Shown here: positions 9,122-17,487 of the stretch, one piece after another | Position numbering within the stretch: position 1 is the first letter of the stretch | Layout of the letters: each line of letters opens with the position of its first letter | Source: DATARH01 sp036489765 | Lineage (GTDB): Bacteria > Pseudomonadota > Alphaproteobacteria > ATCC43930 > CGMCC-115725 | Direction of reading: 5' to 3' | DNA length: 64,000 bases | NCBI GenBank assembly: GCA_036489765.1 | Contig: DASXFE010000061.1 | Span: forward strand, 1 to 64,000 | The notes under the pieces: generated by a model | What the model was told of the DNA's origin: nothing | Seen by the model: only the letters and a program-made list of their open reading frames with translations | The model's database searches: none | Program-made: the position numbers and the translations under genes

Positions 9122-11764
9122 ATGCCGAGTGCTGGAACGTCCACGAACCTGACCAACTCTACGACGACGGTACCCAAGGCAACTTATGTTCCGTTAAAGG
9201 TCCCACAGGACGAAAGAACAAAGACGGCGCTCGCCAGATCCGGCGGCGCGGTCAGGAAATCCGGCTTTATTCGCGGCCTCAACCTGCAATCGGGGGAGGT
9301 GGACGCAGTCAGTGCCGCGCTCACCTCGGCCGGCGCGACCTGGCATGCCCCAAGCCCGCTGATTGCGTTGGCGAAGTCGTTCGAAGGTTCGACGATCCCC
9401 TCCGCGCTTCCAACGGCGGCGCAGTTCGCTTCCGTCCCCGACGCCGACGTGGTCGCGTTTGCCAATGCGCTCGTCGGCGTTCGCCGCAAGGCTGTGACGG
9501 ACGCGTCGGCCCGCGGCACCGACGCGGCCGACGAGGACAAGATCGCCGCGGCGACGAACCTGTACAACACGGCCCTCGTGGGAGCCAACACGTCCAGCGG
9601 CTCTTCCGATTCGACCACCTCCCCAATCGGCATGCTCAACCTGGAGCGGATCGAGATGACGCCCGCCGGCGTCGAGCGCGGCGGCCTGATCGCGACAATC
9701 CCGCTGGCCCCGAAGGAACGAACCGTCGTCGTGCAGCAGGAATGGTCGGTGATCACGCAGGAATTCACGTCGATCGTCACCGACTCGCTGGACAATTACA
9801 GCGAGACCGGCGTCACCGACAACACCCAGCTCTCGCAGTCGACGACATCGCAGGTCGCGCATTCGAATCAATTCAATATCAATAGCTCGGTCAGCGGCAG
9901 CTACGGGTTTGTCACTGCCTCGGTGGCGACCGGCTTCGCCACGCAGGACCAGAGTTCACAATCCGCAACGGACTCCCGGCAGCATTCGGTGCAGACGACG
10001 CAAAAAGCCTCGTCGCGGTCGACCCAGTCGCACAAGACGACGATTTCGACATCGACGACGACGGGGAGCTCAAACGCGAACACCCGCATGCTCGAAAACC
10101 CGAGCGCAACCGATCCGATGCGCATCGATTATTTCAGCATCATGCGCAAATGGTATTGCGCCCTGTATCGCTACGGACTCCGGCTGACCTACGACGTCAC
10201 GGTCCCCGAGCCGGGCGCGACAATGCGCGAGATCTACGAACAGCTTGCTGTCTTACAGCAGTCGGCCGGCGAGCAGTTCGTCTTCGACATCAAGCACTCG
10301 GACATTACCGCCGATGTCAAATCCGGAGAGAGCGAACCCCATTATCTCGTCCTGGCCGACCGGTATTCGGTCGATGCGCCTCCTCCGCCGTCACCGGCGG
10401 TATCGATCGTCCAGGTGGGGCCCGTCTATTTTTCCAATACCGACAACGTCAAACCGGTGACGTTTACCGTTCCCAACAATTATTGGATCCAGTCGATTAC
10501 GTCGACTGCGCAGATAGGGGACAGCGACGGCGCGAATGACCCCTTGTTTGTCATCGGCACCACTGTGGGGCAGTTTCCCCGAGACAACCCGCCCCCCGAT
10601 TTGTGTGCCGGCAACAGCTATCTTTGGCACCAGTCCGGAACGCTGTCGATCACGATCCTTTACGTCACCAGTTCCAGCGAGCATTCGGGAGAATTATTCT
10701 TCAGCGTCAATTGCGTGCCGACGGACACCGCGATGGCGCAGTGGCAAAGCACAGTGTGGAGCGCGCTCTACAACGCCGCGCAAAACCAGTTCTACGCGCA
10801 GCAGCAACAGATCGCTGCCCAGATCACTGCGCTGCAGGACAAAATCACCAATGTCGACACGTTGACACTTCGTCGCGAAGAAAACGACGAGATCATGAAA
10901 TGCGCGCTCCGCTGGCTGCTGGGCGACAATTTCGAATTCATGCCGAAGAACGTCGTCAACCTGTTCAAAAAGGCGAGCGGCGCCAACGAGCAATATGGCG
11001 TCGCATTCACGGGTAACGATACCGGACTGACGAGCAATGACTGGTCGATCGTCAAGCAAAACGAGGACCGCATCAATTTCATCAACCAGGCGATCGACTG
11101 GGATAATGTCATCTATTTCGTCTATTCGTATTTCTGGGACGATCCGAGGTCCTGGGATTTCATCCGCCAGATCCAGCATCCGGACTCCACCCGCCAGGCG
11201 TTCCTGCGCGCGGGCAGCGCGCGCATCGTTCTCACGGTGCGGCAGGGCTGGGAACTCGCGTGGACGTATTTCGTGGAGTTCGGTTCGACGTCGATGCCGA
11301 ACCCGCTGCCGAGCCACCCGTATTTGACGATCGCCCAGCAGATCCAGGACTACGACTCGATCAATTACCCCGGGATTCCGCCGGCCGATCCGGATGGCGG
11401 CGGCCCGATCGACGACGGCACGCCCCAGGTCGGGACTACCTGCGATATCGTCCTCAGCCCGACTACGTCGCCGGTGACGATCGCGGTCGCCGACAGCACC
11501 GGATTTGTCGCCGGAGCGACCGCGATTATCGATACCTGGGAGTCCGGCGCCATGGAGTACACGACGATCACCGGGGTCCCGGACGCGACCCACATCATCG
11601 TGCAGGCGCTGGGCAAGGCGCACGATCCCGCGCAAAACCAGAACCAGCCGTATCCGATCGTGCAGGCCGGCGAGTCGGGGCTGCTGATCGCGGAATGGTT
11701 CGAGTATACGCCGACATCAGGCGTCGATATCGCGGTCACCAGCAACCTCGCAACCATCGCGTGA
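9122..11764 (+). CDS. large protein of unknown function, cassette gene 1
   Basis: An 880-residue protein counted from ATG at 9122, chosen because AGGAGGAAC lies directly upstream; the frame is open back to 8999 but without a comparable site. No signal peptide or membrane segment is visible. The first third is Ser/Thr/Ala-rich. A central segment (VVQQEWSVITQEF onward to MLENPS) is strongly Ser/Thr/Gln-rich and looks like long amphipathic helix or coiled coil. A further Gln-rich helix (QFYAQQQQIAAQITALQDK) sits past the middle. The C-terminus (from about TTCDIVLSP) looks like a small beta-domain of the type found in appendage and baseplate proteins. I do not recognise the family with certainty. 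Two genes of unknown function follow on the same strand. Confidence 0.75.
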   Translation: MPSAGTSTNLTNSTTTVPKATYVPLKVPQDERTKTALARSGGAVRKSGFIRGLNLQSGEVDAVSAALTSAGATWHAPSPLIALAKSFEGSTIPSALPTAAQFASVPDADVVAFANALVGVRRKAVTDASARGTDAADEDKIAAATNLYNTALVGANTSSGSSDSTTSPIGMLNLERIEMTPAGVERGGLIATIPLAPKERTVVVQQEWSVITQEFTSIVTDSLDNYSETGVTDNTQLSQSTTSQVAHSNQFNINSSVSGSYGFVTASVATGFATQDQSSQSATDSRQHSVQTTQKASSRSTQSHKTTISTSTTTGSSNANTRMLENPSATDPMRIDYFSIMRKWYCALYRYGLRLTYDVTVPEPGATMREIYEQLAVLQQSAGEQFVFDIKHSDITADVKSGESEPHYLVLADRYSVDAPPPPSPAVSIVQVGPVYFSNTDNVKPVTFTVPNNYWIQSITSTAQIGDSDGANDPLFVIGTTVGQFPRDNPPPDLCAGNSYLWHQSGTLSITILYVTSSSEHSGELFFSVNCVPTDTAMAQWQSTVWSALYNAAQNQFYAQQQQIAAQITALQDKITNVDTLTLRREENDEIMKCALRWLLGDNFEFMPKNVVNLFKKASGANEQYGVAFTGNDTGLTSNDWSIVKQNEDRINFINQAIDWDNVIYFVYSYFWDDPRSWDFIRQIQHPDSTRQAFLRAGSARIVLTVRQGWELAWTYFVEFGSTSMPNPLPSHPYLTIAQQIQDYDSINYPGIPPADPDGGGPIDDGTPQVGTTCDIVLSPTTSPVTIAVADSTGFVAGATAIIDTWESGAMEYTTITGVPDATHIIVQALGKAHDPAQNQNQPYPIVQAGESGLLIAEWFEYTPTSGVDIAVTSNLATIA

Positions 11765-11832
11765 ACCCGAGCGGCGCCCGATTGGGCGCCGCGGGCCACG
11801 GGCTGCGTTCGACAGTCGGGAGGTAAGCGGGG

Positions 11833-12417
11833 GTGGGCAGCGTCATTTTCGCGATCGACCGGTTCGGGCTTCTCAACGCGTTCTCCTACGGCGCGGGCCC
11901 ACCGGCCGGCTGGCAGAGCCCCGAGCTCGCCGGCTTTCCCAACCTGGTCCCGGGATCGCCGATTGCGGCGTTTGCGCAAAGCCCGACGCTGTTCACCGTG
12001 CTTGCCGTGGACCAGTCCGGGGCGATGAACATCGGTTCGTTCGACGCCGGCGGCGGTTGGCAGGACGTCGACACGATCGGGGAGTCCAGCTTTGCGCCGG
12101 GCTCCCACATAACGGTGTTGGCAGGCGCGTCCGGGGCTCACGTTGCGCTGCTGATCGACCAGAACGGCGTTTTCAACGTCTTCACCGTGGACGCGAGCGG
12201 CGTCTGGGAAGGCCCTGACAGCTATGGCAGCGCCGTCTTTATATCGGGATCGCCGCTTCTGGCCTGCGCCCTGACCGCGACCCAAACCAGTGTCGGTGCG
12301 GTCGACCGCAACGGGGTGCTCAACATTTTCACCTACGACACGACGATCGGCTGGAGCGGCCCCGATACGGTGGGCAACTCCAACTTCACGGCCGGCTCGC
12401 CGATGGCGTCGCTGTGA
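11833..12417 (+). CDS. small propeller-like repeat protein, cassette gene 2
   Basis: A 194-residue protein starting at GTG 11833 with GGGAGGTAAG upstream. It consists of about four repeats of roughly 47-50 residues, each beginning with a D[RQ][FSN]G[LAV] unit (DRFGLLNAF, DQSGAMNIG, DQNGVFNVF, DRNGVLNIF), then an aromatic W and a PGS/SGS turn. This layout resembles beta-propeller or sugar-binding lectin blades. Four blades would be few for a closed propeller, so it may oligomerise or be incomplete. There is no signal peptide. Cysteine is nearly absent. It lies 68 bases after the 880-residue gene. Function is unknown; carbohydrate binding is inference from the repeat pattern. Confidence 0.7.
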   Translation: MGSVIFAIDRFGLLNAFSYGAGPPAGWQSPELAGFPNLVPGSPIAAFAQSPTLFTVLAVDQSGAMNIGSFDAGGGWQDVDTIGESSFAPGSHITVLAGASGAHVALLIDQNGVFNVFTVDASGVWEGPDSYGSAVFISGSPLLACALTATQTSVGAVDRNGVLNIFTYDTTIGWSGPDTVGNSNFTAGSPMASL

Positions 12418-12461
12418 TCGTGGGCCCGCCGCACGTGACCGCGCGCGAGAGGGAGTGAGGC

Positions 12462-14099
12462 TTGCCCGGACAAACCGCGCTGCAGGTGATCGACGCCAAC
12501 GGCAATCCGGTTGCCGGGGCGGCGGTGACGATGCCCGGGAGTTCCTTCAACGCCAAGACCGACAAGACCGGCGCCGCCACCCTGCCGGTCGGTGGCGGGC
12601 AGGCGCTGACGATGCGCGTGACCCATCCGAATTTCGTCACCGAGGATGTCGCCTTCAAGCCCGATGTGGCGACCGGGAAATGGAACAACGCCCTTGTCAG
12701 CCGCACTGCTTCGGGCGGCAATGCATCGCTGCGGCTGCAGCTAGGCCGCTGTGCCGTGGTGCCGACGGTTGTGATGTCCGACAGCGATGTCGAGGCGCTG
12801 GCGAAGAAGCCGGCATCGGCTGCCGACCCCAAGGCTGCCCTGCTGTTCGAGCCCCCCGCGCATCCCGGGCTCCACGCGTATCGCTTTCAATGGTGGGCCG
12901 AGTGGGACACCCGCTGCGCCCGAAAAACGCTGCTTCCGACCAGCACGCCGGCCGCGACCGCCAAGGGTTGGGACAGGTTTCAGACAGAGACCGTCAAGGG
13001 GGTACAGCCGGCGAACCATGGCCGGTTTTTCTGGTTGACCTATCCGCAACAGCCGGCCGACAACCAGTTCGTGGTCGCCGTGTGGTCGGCCAATCTCCCG
13101 GAGAACCAGAAAAACCCGGTCAGCACCCTCGACATGTGGGTGTTCTACAGCCCCACGACCCAGACCTATCAGGGGAACTACCCGTTCGGCCTGGTTCCGG
13201 ATCCCCATGGAGGGCCCGCAAACCAGCCGTACATGTCGCTGGCTTCGCGATACCTGCTCAACGAATACGGGTTCATCTACGAGACGGCCGCCAAGGACAA
13301 TCCGGCCGTGCTGGTGATGCCGATCTGCAGGCGGGGCGACTGGGGCCCGTTTGCCAGCGCGGAAGGGGTGTACCGCCTGCTGCGCGAGGTCGCCGTGTTC
13401 CTCCAGCGCGAGTGCCGTACCAGCTTTCTCGGCCGGTCGCAAAAGGGCTATGTCGCGATCGACGGGCTGGCCGGCGCCAGCTTGCGAGACCCGAAAGCGC
13501 CCGGGATCGAGGCGGACGATTTTGGCCAGACGCCGGCGGTCGGCTCGGTCGGCGTCGGGTTCTTCAGCACCGGCGCCGCGCCCGCGAAGCAGGTCATGGC
13601 GACGCGCCCGGGCGGAGGGGTCGCCGGCGGTCTCAACAGCCAGCTCTGGGGCACGCCGGCCGGTTCCGGCGCCGATCCCAATGCGGCATGGACCGCCTCC
13701 TGGACCGAGCTTTGGGACATGGACGGTTTCCACCCGAACACGGGCGGCTGGACCAATTACGTGAAGCTGCTGGGCCAATGGTACGGACAGAGCTCCTCTC
13801 GCAAATTCAGGCTCTGCCATTCCTCGGGCCGATCGCCCCCCGACCCCAAGACCAGCTCCGATCCGTTTTGGCAATCCCTGGTAAAGGCGGGCCTGACCGT
13901 CGATCAAACCGTGCCCGCGTCGGGCGCGTTCGGCACCGCGCACGAGCTTCAGGGGACGCGCTGGGCCGCCGTGCGCTTCGACAACTCGTACATCGACGGC
14001 GGCGCCCAGGGCGTCTATCCGGAGCTCTACGGCAAGGATGCGCACCACGCGACCTGCGTTGTCGGGTTTAGCTACGGAAGGGCGCTGACGAGCCTGTAG
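12462..14099 (+). CDS. Ig-like N-terminal domain protein of unknown function, cassette gene 3
   Basis: A 545-residue protein starting at TTG 12462, with GAGAGGGAGTGAGG immediately upstream. Residues 1-60 (LQVIDANGNPVAGAAVTM, then KTDKTGAATLPVGGG) match the carboxypeptidase-regulatory-like/Ig-like fold seen in exported and injected proteins. The remainder has no motif I can name; it is rich in W, P and G and looks like a folded single domain. There is no signal peptide. It follows cassette gene 2 by 44 bases and converges with GDP-fucose synthase. The three genes probably form one transcription unit, since spacing is short and each has its own ribosome binding site. Confidence 0.7.
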   Translation: MPGQTALQVIDANGNPVAGAAVTMPGSSFNAKTDKTGAATLPVGGGQALTMRVTHPNFVTEDVAFKPDVATGKWNNALVSRTASGGNASLRLQLGRCAVVPTVVMSDSDVEALAKKPASAADPKAALLFEPPAHPGLHAYRFQWWAEWDTRCARKTLLPTSTPAATAKGWDRFQTETVKGVQPANHGRFFWLTYPQQPADNQFVVAVWSANLPENQKNPVSTLDMWVFYSPTTQTYQGNYPFGLVPDPHGGPANQPYMSLASRYLLNEYGFIYETAAKDNPAVLVMPICRRGDWGPFASAEGVYRLLREVAVFLQRECRTSFLGRSQKGYVAIDGLAGASLRDPKAPGIEADDFGQTPAVGSVGVGFFSTGAAPAKQVMATRPGGGVAGGLNSQLWGTPAGSGADPNAAWTASWTELWDMDGFHPNTGGWTNYVKLLGQWYGQSSSRKFRLCHSSGRSPPDPKTSSDPFWQSLVKAGLTVDQTVPASGAFGTAHELQGTRWAAVRFDNSYIDGGAQGVYPELYGKDAHHATCVVGFSYGRALTSL

Positions 14100-14128
14100 C
14101 GCTTTTCGCTTTATGTTTACGGCGCTAC
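14096..14128. terminator. possible bidirectional hairpin between convergent genes
   Basis: GTAGCGC (14096-14102) and GCGCTAC (14122-14128) form a perfect 7-base inverted repeat around a 19-base T-rich loop, spanning the two stop codons of convergent genes. There is no clear U tract after the stem, so termination is only a possibility. Confidence 0.3.
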
Positions 14129-15085
14129 CCGAGTAGCTGTGGTGCCTGCCGGCCCGTTCTCCCGGTACCAGCGATAGATGTCCCGGATTCCGGTCTCGAG
14201 CCCGATGCGGGGCGCCCAGCCGAGCGCGGTCAGCCTGGTCACGTCGACGAGCTTGCGCGGCATGCCGTCGGGCTTGCCGCGATCAAAGACGAAATCGCCG
14301 CGAAATCCGGCTATGTGTCCGATGAGCCGGGCGAGCTCGGCGATCGCGATGTCGTGGCCGCAGCCGATATTGATGTGCTGCTCCTCCGACCAGTTGCGCA
14401 TCACAAAGATCGACGCATCGGCGAGGTCGTCGACATGAAGAAACTCGCGGCGAGGCTCGCCGCTGCCCCAGATTTCGACGGTCGGGGCCCCGCGGACCAC
14501 GGCCTCGTGGATGCGCCGCAGCAACGCCGCGAGCACGTGGCTCGTCAGCGGGTCGAAATTATCCCCCGGCCCGTAAAGATTGGTCGGCATCACCGAGATG
14601 AAATCGTTGCCGTGCTGGCGCCGGTAGGCCGCACAGAGCTTGAGCCCTGCGATCTTGGCGACGGCGTACCACTCGTTGGTCGGTTCCAGCGGTCCGGTGA
14701 GGAGCGCCTCCTCGGGGATCGGCTGCGGCGCGAGGCGCGGGTAGACGCAGGTCGAGCCGAAAAACATCAGCTTCTCGACGCCGAATCGATGCGCCGCGTC
14801 GATCACGTTCGTCGCGACCGCGAGATTGTCGTACAGGAAATCGCTCGGCCGGGCACTGTTGGCGGCGATGCCGCCGACGGTCCCCGCGGCCATGAATACA
14901 GCCTGCGGGCGATTCTGGGCGAACCATTCGTTGGCCGCGCGCTGGTCGCGCAGGTCGAGAACGGCCCTCGGCGCCGTGAGGATCGCGCAATCCTCGCTCG
15001 CCAACCGCCGCACCAGCGCGGAGCCGACCAGGCCACGGTGGCCGGCCACGTAAACCCGCTTGCCGCGAAGTTCGAAGCGTGCCAC
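14117..15085 (-). CDS. fcl: GDP-L-fucose synthase
   Basis: A 322-residue short-chain dehydrogenase-type epimerase/reductase that converts GDP-4-keto-6-deoxymannose to GDP-L-fucose with NADPH. Visible features are the dinucleotide motif GHRGLVGSA, the STCVYP segment with catalytic Ser and Cys, the YAVAK catalytic Tyr/Lys pair, the NLYGPGDNF substrate loop and the C-terminal KPDGMPRKLVD signature that marks GDP-fucose synthases. It starts at GTG 15085 with GAGAGG upstream. The partner GDP-mannose 4,6-dehydratase (gmd) is not in this window. A GT10 fucosyltransferase lies at 52185, a plausible consumer of the product. Confidence 0.93.
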   Translation of the reverse strand: MARFELRGKRVYVAGHRGLVGSALVRRLASEDCAILTAPRAVLDLRDQRAANEWFAQNRPQAVFMAAGTVGGIAANSARPSDFLYDNLAVATNVIDAAHRFGVEKLMFFGSTCVYPRLAPQPIPEEALLTGPLEPTNEWYAVAKIAGLKLCAAYRRQHGNDFISVMPTNLYGPGDNFDPLTSHVLAALLRRIHEAVVRGAPTVEIWGSGEPRREFLHVDDLADASIFVMRNWSEEQHINIGCGHDIAIAELARLIGHIAGFRGDFVFDRGKPDGMPRKLVDVTRLTALGWAPRIGLETGIRDIYRWYRENGPAGTTATRVAP

Positions 15086-15170
15086 CCCGGCCTCTCAATC
15101 GCTCGCGCCGCCGCGACGCCGTTCCAAGACGAGCGGGCGATGCGCCCACCTCGATGCGCGAATCCATCCA

Positions 15171-15207
15171 ATCATACCCGGTTTGGCCGATCATACCCGG
15201 TTTGGCC
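15171..15207. repeat. tandem 18-base direct repeat, candidate operator
   Basis: ATCATACCCGGTTTGGCC occurs at 15171-15188 and again, identical, at 15190-15207, a 19-base period. It lies in the intergenic region between the leftward fucose synthase and the rightward kinase operon. Two perfect copies spaced by about two helical turns are what a dimeric or tandem-bound regulator would use. A slipped duplication is the alternative. Confidence 0.6.
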
Positions 15208-15228
15208 CGGCGGCGGCTATCCGCCGGG
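15206..15228 (+). promoter_or_regulatory. GC-only 8-base-pair hairpin
   Basis: CCCGGCGG (15206-15213) pairs perfectly with CCGCCGGG (15221-15228) around a 7-base loop, followed by TTGTTGT. It abuts the second direct repeat and lies about 85 bases before the kinase start. It could be a transcript-leader structure or a weak terminator; the T tract is interrupted. Confidence 0.4.
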
Positions 15229-15299
15229 TTGTTGTCGGGTGAGGGGCGGCGCCGGTCGAGCGGGCGGTCAAAACGGAAGCCGCCCGTCGCGATGTCGAC

Positions 15300-15305
15300 T
15301 ATAAT
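15300..15305 (+). promoter_or_regulatory. candidate -10 element just upstream of kinase gene
   Basis: A perfect TATAAT sits 6 bases before the ATG at 15312. If used, the transcript would be leaderless or nearly so. No good -35 hexamer is found 16-18 bases upstream, so this may be chance, or the true protein start may be further downstream. Confidence 0.25.
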
Positions 15306-15311
15306 CGCCTC

Positions 15312-16316
15312 ATGCCAGAGCGTTCCCTCGCGGCGCCACGAGCGACGAAGGCCGCGTTGCAGCGCGGCTGCCCCTCCGCTCCGGCTGATCCCGGCCGGCA
15401 CAGCTATTCGGTCGCCGGGCTTTCGCTCAGCAGCGAGTTGGAGTTGCCGGGGCTCATCGGCACGGCGCCGGTCTCGGCGCCCGATGTGGTCATCTGCCAG
15501 CGTCCGGTGCTTCCGGTGATCGAGGACGCCGCGGCGGTCGGGCCCACGTGGCAGATCGCCGGCGATCGGTTCTGGCTGCGCATCCCCGGCATTGCCCGCT
15601 TTCTGTTGACCGGAGGACGCGAGATTGCCGTCGAGGTCGAAGGCGGCACCTCCGCCGACGAGGTCGCGCCGTTTCTCGTCGGCACCGTCTTCGGCATCTT
15701 GCTGCACCAGCGAAACCATATCGCCCTTCACGCCAGCGCCGTGGAGGTGAACGGCAAGGCCGTGCTGTTCTGCGGCGCCTCGGGGGCCGGCAAGTCTACC
15801 ATTTCGGCGGCGCTGACCGGGCGCGGATATCCGCTCATCGCGGACGACCTCTGCGGCATCACTCTCGCCGGAACGCCGATGGCTCACCCGGACGGGCGGC
15901 TGCTGAGGCTGTGGGAACAGACGATCGAGGGGCTCGGCCTGGGCGCGAGCCGGGGCGCTCCCGTGCGTCGGCGGCTCCAAAAGTATTATGTCGAACCGGG
16001 AAACTGGGCCACGAGCGGCCTGCCGATCGGTGCCGTTTATGCCTTGCGCGAGGCGCGACCGCCGCGGCTGCCCGGGATCGAGCGGCCGAACGCCATCGAT
16101 GCCGCCTTGCTCCTGCGACGGAATGCCTATCGCCCCATGCTGGTTGCACGGACGGGCCAACGCGCCGAATACTTCAAAGCCGCCGCGGTGATCGCCGGTT
16201 CGGCGGCGGGCGTGTTCTATCTGACCTGGCCGCTCGACTTCGCCGCCATCCCCGACGTCCTCGGCTGGCTGGAGGATCACTGGGCGGAGATCGGGCTGAG
16301 GGGCCGCGCGACGTGA
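15312..16316 (+). CDS. HPr kinase-like protein, candidate lasso peptide kinase
   Basis: A 334-residue protein with the C-terminal P-loop domain of HPr kinase/phosphorylase. Walker A is G155-ASGAGKST163, preceded by HASAVEV at 140-146, and IADDLC (177-182) supplies the acidic pair. True HprK has a different N-terminal domain. This shorter type occurs beside PqqD-like and B2-like proteins in RiPP clusters, where the paeninodin homologue phosphorylates the C-terminal serine of the precursor. It is the first gene of a plus-strand operon and its stop overlaps the sulfotransferase start (GTGA). Alternative: the HPr-rel-A system, which pairs this kinase, PqqD and a nucleotidyltransferase with unknown role. 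Confidence 0.85.
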   Translation: MPERSLAAPRATKAALQRGCPSAPADPGRHSYSVAGLSLSSELELPGLIGTAPVSAPDVVICQRPVLPVIEDAAAVGPTWQIAGDRFWLRIPGIARFLLTGGREIAVEVEGGTSADEVAPFLVGTVFGILLHQRNHIALHASAVEVNGKAVLFCGASGAGKSTISAALTGRGYPLIADDLCGITLAGTPMAHPDGRLLRLWEQTIEGLGLGASRGAPVRRRLQKYYVEPGNWATSGLPIGAVYALREARPPRLPGIERPNAIDAALLLRRNAYRPMLVARTGQRAEYFKAAAVIAGSAAGVFYLTWPLDFAAIPDVLGWLEDHWAEIGLRGRAT

Positions 16317-17215
16317 GCACCGTCTGGCTCGCATCCTATCCCAAATCAGGCAATACCTGGCTGCGGGTGCTGATCGCCAACCTGAACCCGCCGGGCAATC
16401 TGCCGATCGACATCAACAATCTGCCGGTGAACCAGTCGCTCGCCAGCGCGCGCGAACCGTTCGACGATTTCCTGTTGATCGATTCGGGGTTGCTGACCCA
16501 CGAGGAAATCGACTGCCTGCGGCCGGGTCTCCACGAAGACCTGGCGCGTCGCGAATTGGACGGCTCGGACGATGGCGTCCACTTTGCCAAGGTGCACGAC
16601 GCTTACACCCTCAGCCCTCAGGGCGAGCCGCTGCTCGCCGGGGCGCGCGGCGCGGCGCGAGCCATCGTGATCGTCCGCGATCCGCGCGACATCGCGCTGT
16701 CGCTGGCCAACCATCGCGGAACGGCGGTCGAGGGCGCGATCGCCTTTCTCAACGATGCGAAGGCCGAGTTTTCCGGGGAATGCGATGGCCTGCCGCGCCA
16801 GTTGCGTCAAAGACTGCTGAGCTGGAGCCAACACGTCGCAAGCTGGCTGGAGCAGCGGGACATTCCGACCCACCTCGTGCGTTACGAAGACCTGACCGCG
16901 GACACGGCACGCGTGTTCGGCGACGCACTTTCTTTCGCAGGGGTTCCGGCGACGGGCGACGCCATCGAGCGCGCTGTCCGGTTTTCGGCGTTTGCGCTGT
17001 TGCAGCAGCAGGAACGCGAGGCCGGATTTTGCGAAGCGCCCCGCCCGTTTCAGGGCGGCGTCTTTTTTCGTCGCGGCCGGGCGGGCGGTTGGCGCGATGA
17101 GCTGGGGCCCGGCCAGGTCGCGCGGATCGAGGCTGAGCACGCGATGATGATGGGGCGCCTTGGCTATCGCCCGGCAAGCGTGCGAAAAGACGCACTGAGA
17201 GGGGCGGCGGCATGA
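16313..17215 (+). CDS. sulfotransferase, likely RiPP tailoring enzyme
   Basis: A 300-residue PAPS-dependent sulfotransferase starting at GTG 16313, whose start overlaps the kinase stop by 4 bases. The 5'-phosphosulfate-binding loop is YPKSGNTWLR near residue 9, and the 3'-phosphate-binding motif is IVRDPRDIALS. A late FFRRGRAGGWRDEL segment matches the conserved RKG-type loop. Its position between the kinase and the PqqD-like gene, with 4-base overlaps on both sides, argues that it acts on the same peptide. The candidate core has one tyrosine and three serines that could accept sulfate; which is used is unknown. Confidence 0.88.
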   Translation: MSTVWLASYPKSGNTWLRVLIANLNPPGNLPIDINNLPVNQSLASAREPFDDFLLIDSGLLTHEEIDCLRPGLHEDLARRELDGSDDGVHFAKVHDAYTLSPQGEPLLAGARGAARAIVIVRDPRDIALSLANHRGTAVEGAIAFLNDAKAEFSGECDGLPRQLRQRLLSWSQHVASWLEQRDIPTHLVRYEDLTADTARVFGDALSFAGVPATGDAIERAVRFSAFALLQQQEREAGFCEAPRPFQGGVFFRRGRAGGWRDELGPGQVARIEAEHAMMMGRLGYRPASVRKDALRGAAA

Positions 17216-17487
17216 TCGTGCGGCGGCAGGGCGATTGGATCTCCGCCAAGGTCGGCGAGGAGCTCGTCATGATGAGCGCCGAGATGGGCAATTATCTCGG
17301 GCTGACCGCGGTCGCCGCGCGGGTGTGGGAATTGATCGCGACCCCGCGGGCCCTGGACGACATCTGCGCCGTGCTCGAAGGCGAGTTCGAGGTCACGCCG
17401 GAAACGTGCCGGGCAGAGGTCGAGCAGTTTCTGATCGAGCTGGAGAAGCATGGCGCCGTCATCCTGGATATGGCGCCGGTCGCGTAG
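17212..17487 (+). CDS. PqqD-like RiPP recognition element (lasso B1-type)
   Basis: A 91-residue stand-alone PqqD/RRE protein. It begins MIVRRQGDWISAKVGEE, continues into the SAEMGNYLGLTAVAARVWELI strand-helix pattern shared by this family, and ends in the three-helix bundle that grips a leader peptide. In lasso pathways this B1 protein binds the leader and presents it to the B2 protease and the cyclase. The start ATG overlaps the sulfotransferase stop (ATGA) and the 3' end overlaps the B2 gene by 38 bases, so translation is probably coupled. Confidence 0.9.
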   Translation: MIVRRQGDWISAKVGEELVMMSAEMGNYLGLTAVAARVWELIATPRALDDICAVLEGEFEVTPETCRAEVEQFLIELEKHGAVILDMAPVA

